5,987 nucleotides of DNA. Source: an uncultured Collinsella sp. (GTDB taxonomy: Bacteria > Actinomycetota > Coriobacteriia > Coriobacteriales > Coriobacteriaceae). Shown here one piece after another: positions 1 to 5,329 of the stretch. A model generated the notes under the pieces. It was not told the DNA's origin. It made no database searches and saw nothing but the letters and a program-made list of their open reading frames with translations. The translations under genes and the position numbers were made by a program. Position 1 is the first letter of the stretch, and each line of letters begins with the position of its first letter. Where the stretch lies: positions 1 to 5,987 of the forward strand of contig URZN01000089.1 of NCBI GenBank assembly GCA_900552345.1. The letters run 5' to 3'.

Positions 1-1
1 T

Positions 2-7
2 GGGAGG
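2..7 (+). promoter_or_regulatory. Ribosome binding site of the cysteine desulfurase gene
   Basis: GGGAGG lies 7 nt before the ATG at 15, a good Shine-Dalgarno match that fixes that ATG as the start. The promoter and any upstream operon partner lie outside the window. Confidence 0.7.
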
Positions 8-14
8 TCGTGCG

Positions 15-1154
15 ATGATCTACCTGGATAACGCGGCGACGACCATGCACAAGCCACAAACGGTCATCGATGCCGTGACGCAGGCGATGTACTCGCTCGG
101 CAATGCCGGACGCGGCGCCACGTCGGGTGCCCTCGATGCCGCTCGTACGATTCACGCTTGCCGTGCCAAGCTCGCGCACCTTTTGGGTTGCCCGAGGGCG
201 GACCATGTGTGCTTTACGCCCAACTCTACGGCGGCGCTCAACACGGCGATTAACGGCGTGGTGCGTCCCGGCGAGCGCGTGGTCACGACGGTGCTCGAGC
301 ACAACTCGGTGCTACGTCCGCTTAATCGCTTGACGACGGAGCAGGGTGTGACGGTTGAGCATGCGGGTTGCGATGCGAGCGGCGTGCTCGACTACGATGA
401 GCTCGAGCAGCTGGTCACGCCGGGCACGCGTGCTGTGGTGGTGACGCACGCCTCCAATGTGACCGGCAACGCGGTCGACATTGCACGCGTAGCTGCCATG
501 GCCCATGCGGCCGGTGCGCTCGTGATCGTCGATGCCTCGCAGTCTGCCGGCACGGCGCATATCGATATGCAGGCCATGGGGCTCGACGTCGTGTGCTTTA
601 CCGGCCACAAGGGGCTGATGGGCCCGCAGGGCACCGGCGGTCTGGCCGTGGCGGAGTGTGTCGACGTGGCGCCCTGGGCCATGGGCGGCACGGGCGTGCA
701 CAGCTTCGATGCACTGCAGCCGCTTGAGTGGCCCACGCGCCTGGAGGCGGGCACGCTCAACGGTCACGGCATCGCGGGACTTTCCGCGGGTCTCGACTTT
801 ATCGAGGCTCAAGGTGGAGTCGAGGCGATTGCGGCACACGAGCGAGCACTGGCGGATCGCTTCCTTGCCGGTGTGCGCGAGATTCCGGGGATTAAGCTCT
901 ATGGTGCCTTTGACCAGCCGGCGCGCTCTGCGATTGTGTCGCTCAACGTGGGCGATATCGATTCGGCCGAGATCTCGGATGCACTCATGCAAGGGTGGGG
1001 GATTGCGACGCGCCCCGGCGCCCATTGCGCTCCGCTCATGCACCGCGCGCTGGGGACCGAGCGTCAGGGTGTCGTTCGCTTCTCGTTTGGGTATTTCAAC
1101 ACGAACGAGGAAGTCGACACCGCGATTGACGCTTTGCGCGATTTAGCCTGCTAA
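15..1154 (+). CDS. Cysteine desulfurase family protein (class V aminotransferase fold)
   Basis: This is a PLP-dependent cytosolic enzyme expected to take sulfur from L-cysteine as an enzyme persulfide, giving alanine, for Fe-S cluster or thio-cofactor assembly. The full-length protein of 379 residues opens with the typical YLDNAATT. Visible residues are His96 in LEHNSVLRP (stacks on PLP), Asp173 and Gln176 in VDASQSAGT, the Schiff-base Lys199 in TGHKGLMGPQGTGG, and the likely persulfide Cys338 in RPGAHCAP. The C-terminal GVVRFSFGYFNT motif is also typical. The short RPGAHCAP loop is SufS/CsdA-like (group II) rather than the long IscS loop. No scaffold gene (SufU, IscU) lies beside it in view, so its sulfur acceptor is unknown. 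The family also contains selenocysteine lyases, so substrate preference is not certain. A terminator follows directly, so this gene ends its transcript. Confidence 0.93.
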   Translation: MIYLDNAATTMHKPQTVIDAVTQAMYSLGNAGRGATSGALDAARTIHACRAKLAHLLGCPRADHVCFTPNSTAALNTAINGVVRPGERVVTTVLEHNSVLRPLNRLTTEQGVTVEHAGCDASGVLDYDELEQLVTPGTRAVVVTHASNVTGNAVDIARVAAMAHAAGALVIVDASQSAGTAHIDMQAMGLDVVCFTGHKGLMGPQGTGGLAVAECVDVAPWAMGGTGVHSFDALQPLEWPTRLEAGTLNGHGIAGLSAGLDFIEAQGGVEAIAAHERALADRFLAGVREIPGIKLYGAFDQPARSAIVSLNVGDIDSAEISDALMQGWGIATRPGAHCAPLMHRALGTERQGVVRFSFGYFNTNEEVDTAIDALRDLAC

Positions 1155-1168
1155 AGCGTATATACTTG

Positions 1169-1198
1169 CGGGACGGGTCTTTTGCCCGTCCCGTTTTT
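1169..1198 (+). terminator. Intrinsic terminator after the cysteine desulfurase gene
   Basis: A perfect 9-bp stem (CGGGACGGG at 1169-1177 with CCCGTCCCG at 1185-1193) has a 7-nt loop and is followed at once by TTTTT (1194-1198) and GTTTTG. It begins 14 nt after the stop codon. It separates this gene from the carrier gene that follows. Confidence 0.92.
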
Positions 1199-1221
1199 GT
1201 TTTGATTCGAAAGGTGCTCTC

Positions 1222-2580
1222 ATGGCCTCATCCGCCTCGCGTGGTCTACGCTCCGACCATGTCGTTACCGTCGGCATCGCCCTATTCTCGATGCTCTTTG
1301 GCGCCGGCAACCTCATTATTCCGCCGCTGCTGGCGCTGCAGGCAGGCTCTGCCACGCCGGTTGCCATGCTCGGCTTTCTCATAGCTGCTATCGGTTTGCC
1401 CGTCATGGGATTTATCGCCGTCGCGCTCGCCGGTACGGCCCGCGAGCTGGCCGGCCGCGTGCATCCCAAGTTTGGCGAATTCTTCGTTGCGGCGGTCTAT
1501 CTGGCCATCGGTCCGTGCCTGGCCATTCCTCGCACAAGCTCTACGGCGTTCGAAATGCTGGTGCCGCTGCTACCCGAGGGCGTTTCGCTCGGCACGGAAC
1601 GTCTGGTGTTTGCCATCGGGTTCTTCGTCGTCGCGTTTGTGCTCACGCTGCGCCCGGGTGTCATCACACGCGTGCTCGGCCGCATTACGGGCCCCGCGCT
1701 TATCGCGCTCATCGTGCTGGTTGTTGGTGCTGCTGTGATCTCGCCGCTGGGACCGGCTGCCGCGCCTCAGGCTCCCTACGATGCGGGCACTGCCGTGCAA
1801 GGCTTTTTGACCGGCTACCAGACCATGGACCTGCTCGCGTCGCTCGCCTTTGGCATCATCATCGCTGAGACCATCCATGAGCTCGGCGTTACCGACGATA
1901 GGCGCGTGGCCTTCGAGATTTCGCGTTCCGGTGTGATTGCCGGCGTGCTCATGGCCATCATCTACTGCGGCCTGGCGCTTGCCGGAATGCAGCTCGGCAC
2001 CGTGATGCCCGATGCTACCAACGGCGCCGCCATCCTTGCCCGCTCTGCCTCCATGCACTTTGGTCTTGCCGGCACGGTCGTGGTCTTTGCGATCTTTTTC
2101 CTCGCCTGCATGAACGTGTGTATTGGCCTTATCAGCTGCTGCTCGCGTTACTTCTGCGAGACGTATGTGGTCGAAGGGGGAGCGGAGGCTTCCGAGGAGG
2201 CCATGCGCCGTCCCTTTGCGATTCTCGCCTTTGTGTTCGCGGCGTTTTCGTGCGTGCTCTCCAACGTAGGCCTCGACGTGATTCTTATGTTCTCGGTGCC
2301 TATGCTCAACGCCTTGTATCCCGTTGCCATCGTGCTGGTGCTTATGGGCCTGGTGCACGGTTTTTGCGACGCTCATCCGCAGGTGTGGGTCTGGGTCGGC
2401 GGCGTTGTCGCGGTGCAGAGCGTAATCACTTCGGTTCGCGATGCGTTCTTTGCTGGCGCGTGGCTACCGTTCGATGCGTTGCCGCTGGCAGATATCGGTG
2501 CTGCGTGGGCACCGGTTGCCGTGGTTGCCTTTGTAATCGGCCTGCTCCATAGTCGTTTTGTTGCACATTCGAGGAGCTAA
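1222..2580 (+). CDS. brnQ: Branched-chain amino acid transport system II carrier protein (BrnQ, LIVCS family)
   Basis: This is an inner-membrane secondary carrier that imports leucine, isoleucine and valine with Na+ or H+. The 452-residue length is normal for the family. The family signature FGAGNLIIPP is in the first membrane segment (about residues 26-35). AIGPCLAIPRTSSTAFEM (95-112) matches the conserved IPRT region, and YQTMDLLASLAFGIII follows further on. About 12 hydrophobic segments are visible, with a short polar N-terminus and a polar tail ending in HSRS. The start at 1222 is supported by GAAAGG at 1209-1214, 7 nt upstream, and by the first helix beginning about 13 residues in. The gene lies between the upstream terminator and the tRNA promoter, so it is probably transcribed alone. 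No T-box or leucine-responsive leader is visible in the short 5' region. Substrate specificity within LIVCS is inferred from the family. Confidence 0.93.
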   Translation: MASSASRGLRSDHVVTVGIALFSMLFGAGNLIIPPLLALQAGSATPVAMLGFLIAAIGLPVMGFIAVALAGTARELAGRVHPKFGEFFVAAVYLAIGPCLAIPRTSSTAFEMLVPLLPEGVSLGTERLVFAIGFFVVAFVLTLRPGVITRVLGRITGPALIALIVLVVGAAVISPLGPAAAPQAPYDAGTAVQGFLTGYQTMDLLASLAFGIIIAETIHELGVTDDRRVAFEISRSGVIAGVLMAIIYCGLALAGMQLGTVMPDATNGAAILARSASMHFGLAGTVVVFAIFFLACMNVCIGLISCCSRYFCETYVVEGGAEASEEAMRRPFAILAFVFAAFSCVLSNVGLDVILMFSVPMLNALYPVAIVLVLMGLVHGFCDAHPQVWVWVGGVVAVQSVITSVRDAFFAGAWLPFDALPLADIGAAWAPVAVVAFVIGLLHSRFVAHSRS

Positions 2581-2591
2581 GGCATCAATGC

Positions 2592-2620
2592 TTGCACAGG
2601 CGGGGAGTCTCCCCTATAAT
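2592..2620 (+). promoter_or_regulatory. Sigma-70-type promoter of the tRNA-Pro/tRNA-Gly operon
   Basis: TTGCAC (2592-2597) and a consensus TATAAT (2615-2620) are separated by exactly 17 bp. They lie 52 nt before the first tRNA, so transcription should start near 2627. The spacer contains a palindrome, GGGGAG-T-CTCCCC (2602-2614), that abuts the -10 box. It may be an operator or a weak hairpin at the end of the brnQ transcript. Confidence 0.85.
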
Positions 2621-2671
2621 TTCCTTCGCTTTGGGACACGCAAGGTTTAGACCTTAGCTGCTCAACACCTT

Positions 2672-2748
2672 CGGGACGTGGCGCAGTTTGGTAGCGCGCC
2701 TGCTTTGGGAGCAGGATGTCGCAGGTTCAAATCCTGTCGTCCCGACCA
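2672..2748 (+). tRNA. tRNA-Pro (anticodon UGG), CCA encoded
   Basis: The full cloverleaf is readable. The acceptor arms CGGGACG (2672-2678) and CGTCCCG (2738-2744) pair completely, followed by discriminator A and an encoded CCA (2746-2748). The anticodon stem CCTGC/GCAGG encloses the loop TTTGGGA, with anticodon TGG at 2706-2708. The T arm is GCAGG-TTCAAAT-CCTGT. The anticodon UGG reads CCN proline codons, chiefly CCA and CCG. It is the first gene of the two-tRNA operon, and a small hairpin (AAGGT/ACCTT, 2642-2655) precedes it in the leader. Confidence 0.97.
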
Positions 2749-2754
2749 TATCTT

Positions 2755-2828
2755 GCGGGCGTAGTTCAATGGTAGAACCCCAGCCTTCCAAGCTGATGAC
2801 GCGGGTTCGATTCCCGTCGCCCGCTCCA
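2755..2828 (+). tRNA. tRNA-Gly (anticodon UCC), CCA encoded
   Basis: The acceptor arms GCGGGCG (2755-2761) and CGCCCGC (2818-2824) pair fully, followed by T and an encoded CCA (2826-2828). The D arm GTTC...GAAC and the T arm GCGGG-TTCGATT-CCCGT are normal. The anticodon loop CTTCCAA carries TCC at 2787-2789, which reads GGA and GGG. The outermost anticodon-stem pair is C2780 opposite A2796, a mismatch where many tRNA-Gly(UCC) have U-A. It lies 6 nt after tRNA-Pro and is presumably processed from the same transcript. Confidence 0.97.
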
Positions 2829-2843
2829 TAGGATAGTTTTAAC

Positions 2844-2876
2844 GGCTCTGGCTCCATTTGGTGCCAGAGCCATTTT
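2844..2876 (+). terminator. Hairpin terminator of the tRNA operon
   Basis: A perfect 9-bp stem (GGCTCTGGC 2844-2852 with GCCAGAGCC 2863-2871) has a 10-nt loop and a short ATTTTCAT tail. It begins 15 nt after the tRNA-Gly CCA. The T tract is short, so termination may be partial, but position and stem strength fit the end of the tRNA transcript. Confidence 0.75.
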
Positions 2877-2907
2877 CATATACATGCCGGGACCCCACAT
2901 CCCCACC

Positions 2908-2978
2908 TAAGTTGCGGTGAAATAGTTCCTGGATTAGCCGCAAAAGCTGTGGTCCAGGAACTATTTCACCGCAACTTA
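2908..2978. repeat. Palindromic element, copy 1 (26-bp arms)
   Basis: The left arm at 2908-2933 begins TAAGTTGCGGTGAAATAG, and the right arm at 2953-2978 is its exact complement over 26 bp. They surround a 19-nt centre. The core from 2909 to 2977 is 69 nt and shares its outer 23 bp on each side exactly with copy 2 at 4221-4289, while the centres differ. It lies in the convergent gap between the tRNA operon and the 3' end of the nuclease-like gene. There is no T tract on either strand and no clear target-site duplication. It could be a REP- or MITE-like element, a transcript-end stabiliser, or one end of a small cassette. Confidence 0.9.
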
Positions 2979-3039
2979 TTGAGGCCGAGCGGGGTGGGTC
3001 GATGATGGGTTCTGTTATCGAGAAGATGAGGGCAGCCGG

Positions 3040-4047
3040 TCAGGAGTCTGCGTAGGGTTTTGTGGTTGGTATACCGTAGCCGCGCATCATGGAGCCGAAC
3101 GCTTTGACATCGTAGGTGTCTGAGAGTTTGAAATGAATGACGTTGTGGCCCATGGCGCGCAGGTTCGCGTCGCGCACGAGGGCAGCTCGATAGGTTTTTG
3201 CCGCAGTGTGTTCCGGATCATTTTGGGCATCGTCCTCAAACTTGCCTAGTCCATGCAGCTCAGCCAGCATCCAAGAGCCGTTTGGCATCTGCCAGCCGTA
3301 ATCTGCCAAATAATAGCCGGCGTTTCCCGGTCGAGTGATTTCAACCTGAAGTTCGGGTGCGGCAACTCCCGCCAGAATCATTGCCGCCCGTGCTTCGGAT
3401 TCTCCACCGTTATCCGATCTGCCATCCATATGTTCAAAAACATCAAACGCACGCGCGATGCCATGCAGCCCTCGGCAATTAGCCTGCGCGTATGCCCGCA
3501 GTTCTTCGCGCTCGACATCGTACTCACGGGCCAAGCCATCGACATAGCCCAGCGCATAGCGAAACGCGGTCGTTCGGGCGATGTCGACCACCGTGCGATA
3601 TGGATCCGTTAACGTAAACGGGCCGAGCTCCCATACGTCGCCCGGTCGCCAGCGTCGGTATTCAACGAATTCGTACATATCGCGTCTGGTGGAACGCGGC
3701 AGCAGCACTTGCACCTTGTCGAGAAGCGTGTGTGCAGAGCCGATGCCATAGAGCAGTGCCGCTGTTGCTCCGCAAAACACGGCATCCGGTTCAACGATCG
3801 CAATGGCGGATGCCAATTGAAAGATGCGATCTTCGACGCCGAGGTCATTCCAATACGCGGGATCAGCGTAGACATGGTTGTAGAGTCGAATAATCATTTC
3901 TTTTTGCATGAGCGCGTAGGCGCAGCGTTCATCCCATTTTTTGGTAGCTACAAACAAGCGCCCGCCATGATGAGCCTCGAATAACCGGAAGAACAGCTCT
4001 ACTTGCGGTTTGGAACAGCGTTTATCGTGACTCATTTTCGACCCCAT
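3040..4047 (-). CDS. Solitary protein with AbiEi-like N-terminus and Vsr/DUF559-like nuclease C-terminus
   Basis: This 335-residue cytosolic protein resembles actinobacterial proteins annotated as AbiEi-family antitoxin domain or DUF559-type. Residues about 28-65 (GGRLFVATKKWDERCAYALM to LYNHVYAD) look like the winged-helix 'ask, then gate' module at the start of AbiEi proteins. Residues 78-165 (CGATAALLYGIG, LTDPYRTVVDIART) fit the AbiEi middle region. The C-terminal half resembles a Vsr-like PD-(D/E)xK fold: Glu216/Glu218 in GGESEAR, Asp249 in LADYGW, Glu263 in AELHGLGKF, and Lys269 or His265 near the usual third position, ending in GHNVIHFKL. No AbiEii toxin gene is adjacent, so a classical AbiE pair is not present. 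The start is uncertain: neither ATG 4047 nor ATG 4035 (331 residues) has a strong ribosome site, though GGGG lies 6 nt before 4035. Both sides carry the 69-nt palindrome. Nuclease activity is inferred. Confidence 0.8.
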   Translation of the reverse strand: MGSKMSHDKRCSKPQVELFFRLFEAHHGGRLFVATKKWDERCAYALMQKEMIIRLYNHVYADPAYWNDLGVEDRIFQLASAIAIVEPDAVFCGATAALLYGIGSAHTLLDKVQVLLPRSTRRDMYEFVEYRRWRPGDVWELGPFTLTDPYRTVVDIARTTAFRYALGYVDGLAREYDVEREELRAYAQANCRGLHGIARAFDVFEHMDGRSDNGGESEARAAMILAGVAAPELQVEITRPGNAGYYLADYGWQMPNGSWMLAELHGLGKFEDDAQNDPEHTAAKTYRAALVRDANLRAMGHNVIHFKLSDTYDVKAFGSMMRGYGIPTTKPYADS

Positions 4048-4220
4048 GGTCTCGAGGGGGAGTGAATGACACTACGCTATCCCATATTTGGTCCGCCAGA
4101 CCTTGCCATGAACTGACCAAAAGCTTGACGGTGCAGGTCAGAGTCATGAGTTTGAGCCAAACATTTCGGCAAACGGTTGATTAGTGCCCCTCGGCGGCAC
4201 TAATCAACCACCCATACAGA
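4048..4220. other. Gap upstream of the nuclease-like gene: small inverted repeats, no gene
   Basis: No coding region or confident promoter is visible. Short inverted repeats occur: CTGACC/GGTCAG (4113-4118 and 4136-4141), GTTTG-AGC-CAAAC (4150-4162), and the strong 14-bp pair listed separately. The promoter of the - strand gene at 3040-4047 must lie here or to the right, but I could not choose -10 and -35 boxes with confidence. Confidence 0.5.
4175..4209. repeat. 14-bp perfect inverted repeat (hairpin)
   Basis: GGTTGATTAGTGCC (4175-4188) and GGCACTAATCAACC (4196-4209) are exact complements around CCTCGGC. The element ends 11 nt before palindrome copy 2 and shares no sequence with it. No T tract follows on either strand, so it is not an obvious terminator. 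It could be an operator, a transcript-stabilising stem or part of a mobile element end. Confidence 0.85.
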
Positions 4221-4289
4221 AAGTTGCGGTGAAATAGTTCCTGAAAAGCTCGAATAAGCCTAAATCCAGGAACTATTTCACCGCAACTT
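4221..4289. repeat. Palindromic element, copy 2 (23-bp arms)
   Basis: The arms at 4221-4243 (beginning AAGTTGCGGTGAAATAG) and 4267-4289 are exact complements, and both match the corresponding outer 23 bp of copy 1. The 23-nt centre (4244-4266) is different from that of copy 1. The reverse complement of this centre shares GATT, an AG..C block and AGCT in the same order with copy 1, weakly suggesting the two copies are in opposite orientation. It lies 46 nt downstream of the PIN gene stop and 173 nt upstream of the nuclease-like gene. Confidence 0.9.
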
Positions 4290-4334
4290 AAGAGGGGATG
4301 GGGCTGAGTGGCGGGCGATGCCGTTGCCTGTCGG

Positions 4335-4790
4335 TTAGTGGCGGGATTGGTGGCGGAGTTTGTCGATGGTGGCGTCGGTGCTGCGGTTGCGGGCTTCGGC
4401 TGCGGTTTGGCGCTTGTGACGGTAATCGATCATGCCTTGGATGATGGGCTTGCCAAAGCTCACGACATCATCGTTGTAGATGGCGGTTCGGGCTGCGAGG
4501 AGGCAGTCGGTAAAGTCCATATGCGTTTTGCCGAACAGTTTGATGGCAAGGGCGACAACGGTGGGCTCGTCGACCATGACGTCATCGAGCAGCCTTTTCA
4601 TGGCCGCAGCAATCTCAACGCGGGGAACCTTATAGACGTCTCGCAGTGTGACCACGACGCGCGTGATGATTTCGGGGTAGACGCGAGCGGTGCGCGTGGC
4701 GATGACCTTGGCGGCGCGCGGTGAAAGAACTTCGTCGTCGTCAAGCAGGTAGCGCAGGATGACGGTCTCGTCGATGATGGTGCTACTCAT
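4335..4790 (-). CDS. PIN-domain toxin of a type II toxin-antitoxin pair (VapC-like)
   Basis: This 151-residue protein is probably a ribonuclease toxin neutralised by the antitoxin encoded just before it. The N-terminus IIDETVILRYLLDDDE (5-20) matches the PIN start usually written DTNVILR, with Asp7 as first metal ligand. VVVTLRDVYKVPR (45-57) and MDFTDCLLAA (91-100, Asp92/Asp95) match the central and third motifs. Two usual acidic positions are altered: the Glu expected near residue 44 is Arg (ITRVVV), and the Asp expected in the final T-F-D-K motif is Gly113 (SFGK). Catalysis may therefore be weakened or arranged differently. The tail from about 118 is basic and polar. Its ATG overlaps the antitoxin stop by 8 nt (ATGAGTAG), and GAGGAAG lies 9 nt upstream, consistent with coupled translation. 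PIN family membership is clear from the motifs, but the RNA target is unknown. Confidence 0.85.
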   Translation of the reverse strand: MSSTIIDETVILRYLLDDDEVLSPRAAKVIATRTARVYPEIITRVVVTLRDVYKVPRVEIAAAMKRLLDDVMVDEPTVVALAIKLFGKTHMDFTDCLLAARTAIYNDDVVSFGKPIIQGMIDYRHKRQTAAEARNRSTDATIDKLRHQSRH

Positions 4791-5106
4791 GGATATCTAC
4801 TTCCTCGGGGCCCAAAATCGAATCGTCACTTTCTGTGGCAAGGTATTCAATCCAGGCATTGCGCTCCTCGGCGCGGCGATTGGGGTCACCATATGCTTTG
4901 AGCGATTCATAGGCGGCGGTGCCGTCCTTTGAGCGCACGGCGACCGGCTGAAAGGGGAGTTTGTGCATCAAAATGCTTTGCGCGACAAATAAACGGACAG
5001 CCTCGGCGAGCGATGTGCCCATGGCGTCGTAAAGACGCTCGGCATGCTGCTTGTCTTCCTCGCGAATGCGCACCTGCAGGATGGCTCTTTTTTGAGTCGA
5101 TGACAT
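4783..5106 (-). CDS. RelB/DinJ-like ribbon-helix-helix antitoxin
   Basis: This 107-residue protein is expected to bind its own promoter and to neutralise the PIN toxin translated from the same mRNA. The N-terminal AILQVRIREEDKQHAERLYDAMG matches a ribbon-helix-helix strand and first helix, and SLAEAVRLFVAQSILMHKLPF matches the second helix of the RelB/DinJ group. The acidic C-terminus (ESDDSILGPEEVDIHE) would be the toxin-binding tail. I chose ATG 5106 because AAGGGGG lies 6 nt upstream. The longer reading from 5172 would begin directly against the predicted -10 box and has no ribosome site. RelB/DinJ antitoxins more often accompany RelE/YafQ toxins, so pairing with a PIN toxin is a mixed arrangement, though it occurs among TA modules. 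The pair forms one operon with this gene first. Confidence 0.85.
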   Translation of the reverse strand: MSSTQKRAILQVRIREEDKQHAERLYDAMGTSLAEAVRLFVAQSILMHKLPFQPVAVRSKDGTAAYESLKAYGDPNRRAEERNAWIEYLATESDDSILGPEEVDIHE

Positions 5107-5162
5107 CACTGGCCCCCTTAATGAGCGTGCAATATAGTCGGTCAAATGCGGCATGTGCCGAT

Positions 5163-5202
5163 ACTTGAGCATCTTATAACGATTACTTTATTTCGCTCAA
5201 GT
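5163..5202 (-). promoter_or_regulatory. Candidate promoter and autoregulatory operator of the TA operon
   Basis: On the - strand, TTGAGC (5200-5195) and TATAAG (5178-5173) form a plausible -35/-10 pair with a 16-bp spacer, predicting a start near 5166 and a leader of about 60 nt. The octamer GCTCAAGT (5195-5202) and its complement ACTTGAGC (5163-5170) are spaced 32 bp centre to centre, about three helical turns. One overlaps the -35 box and the other the start point. This layout suits repression by the RHH antitoxin or TA complex. A 5-bp inverted repeat (CGGCA-TG-TGCCG, 5149-5160) lies just downstream. Confidence 0.5.
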
Positions 5203-5329
5203 AAATAACCATTAACACGAATACAAGCGTAGTACATCCAAAATGAGAGCGCGTAAAAATCTCAGAGGTGTACGCGTGTAATACACTCACCTTTATAGCT
5301 TCTAGAGAATAATTCCAACCTGCCAAAAC

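Noticed and set aside
312..1043. Long - strand open frame inside the cysteine desulfurase gene
   Set aside because: It is an antisense shadow of a gene with clear catalytic motifs. The composition is Arg/His-rich, as expected from reading GC-rich DNA backwards.
1570..2376. 268-codon - strand open frame inside brnQ
   Set aside because: It is an antisense shadow with His/Arg/Gly-rich low-complexity content and no family motif; brnQ motifs on the + strand are clear.
2654..2857. Possible 67-residue - strand protein containing GTTGFEPATSCSQSRRATKL
   Set aside because: It is the antisense translation of the two tRNA genes, a well-known spurious protein pattern. There is no ribosome site.
2908..2978. 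Palindrome copies as ordinary intrinsic terminators
   Set aside because: The stems are much longer than usual, the loop is 19-23 nt, and no T run follows on either strand in either copy.
2908..4289. CRISPR array reading of the repeats
   Set aside because: Only two elements over 1.2 kb apart, each an inverted repeat, with no regular spacers and no cas gene in view.
4308..4724. 138-codon + strand open frame opposite the PIN toxin
   Set aside because: The Gly/Ala/Asp-rich product has no motif and is fully explained as the complement of the PIN gene.
5107..5172. Antitoxin starting at ATG 5172 (129 residues)
   Set aside because: There is no ribosome site, and the candidate -10 box directly abuts that ATG. 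ATG 5106 has AAGGGGG at 6 nt and begins close to the RHH strand.
2801..5202. tRNA-Gly as the att site of an integrated island
   Set aside because: No second copy of the tRNA-Gly 3' end and no integrase gene were seen within the window.
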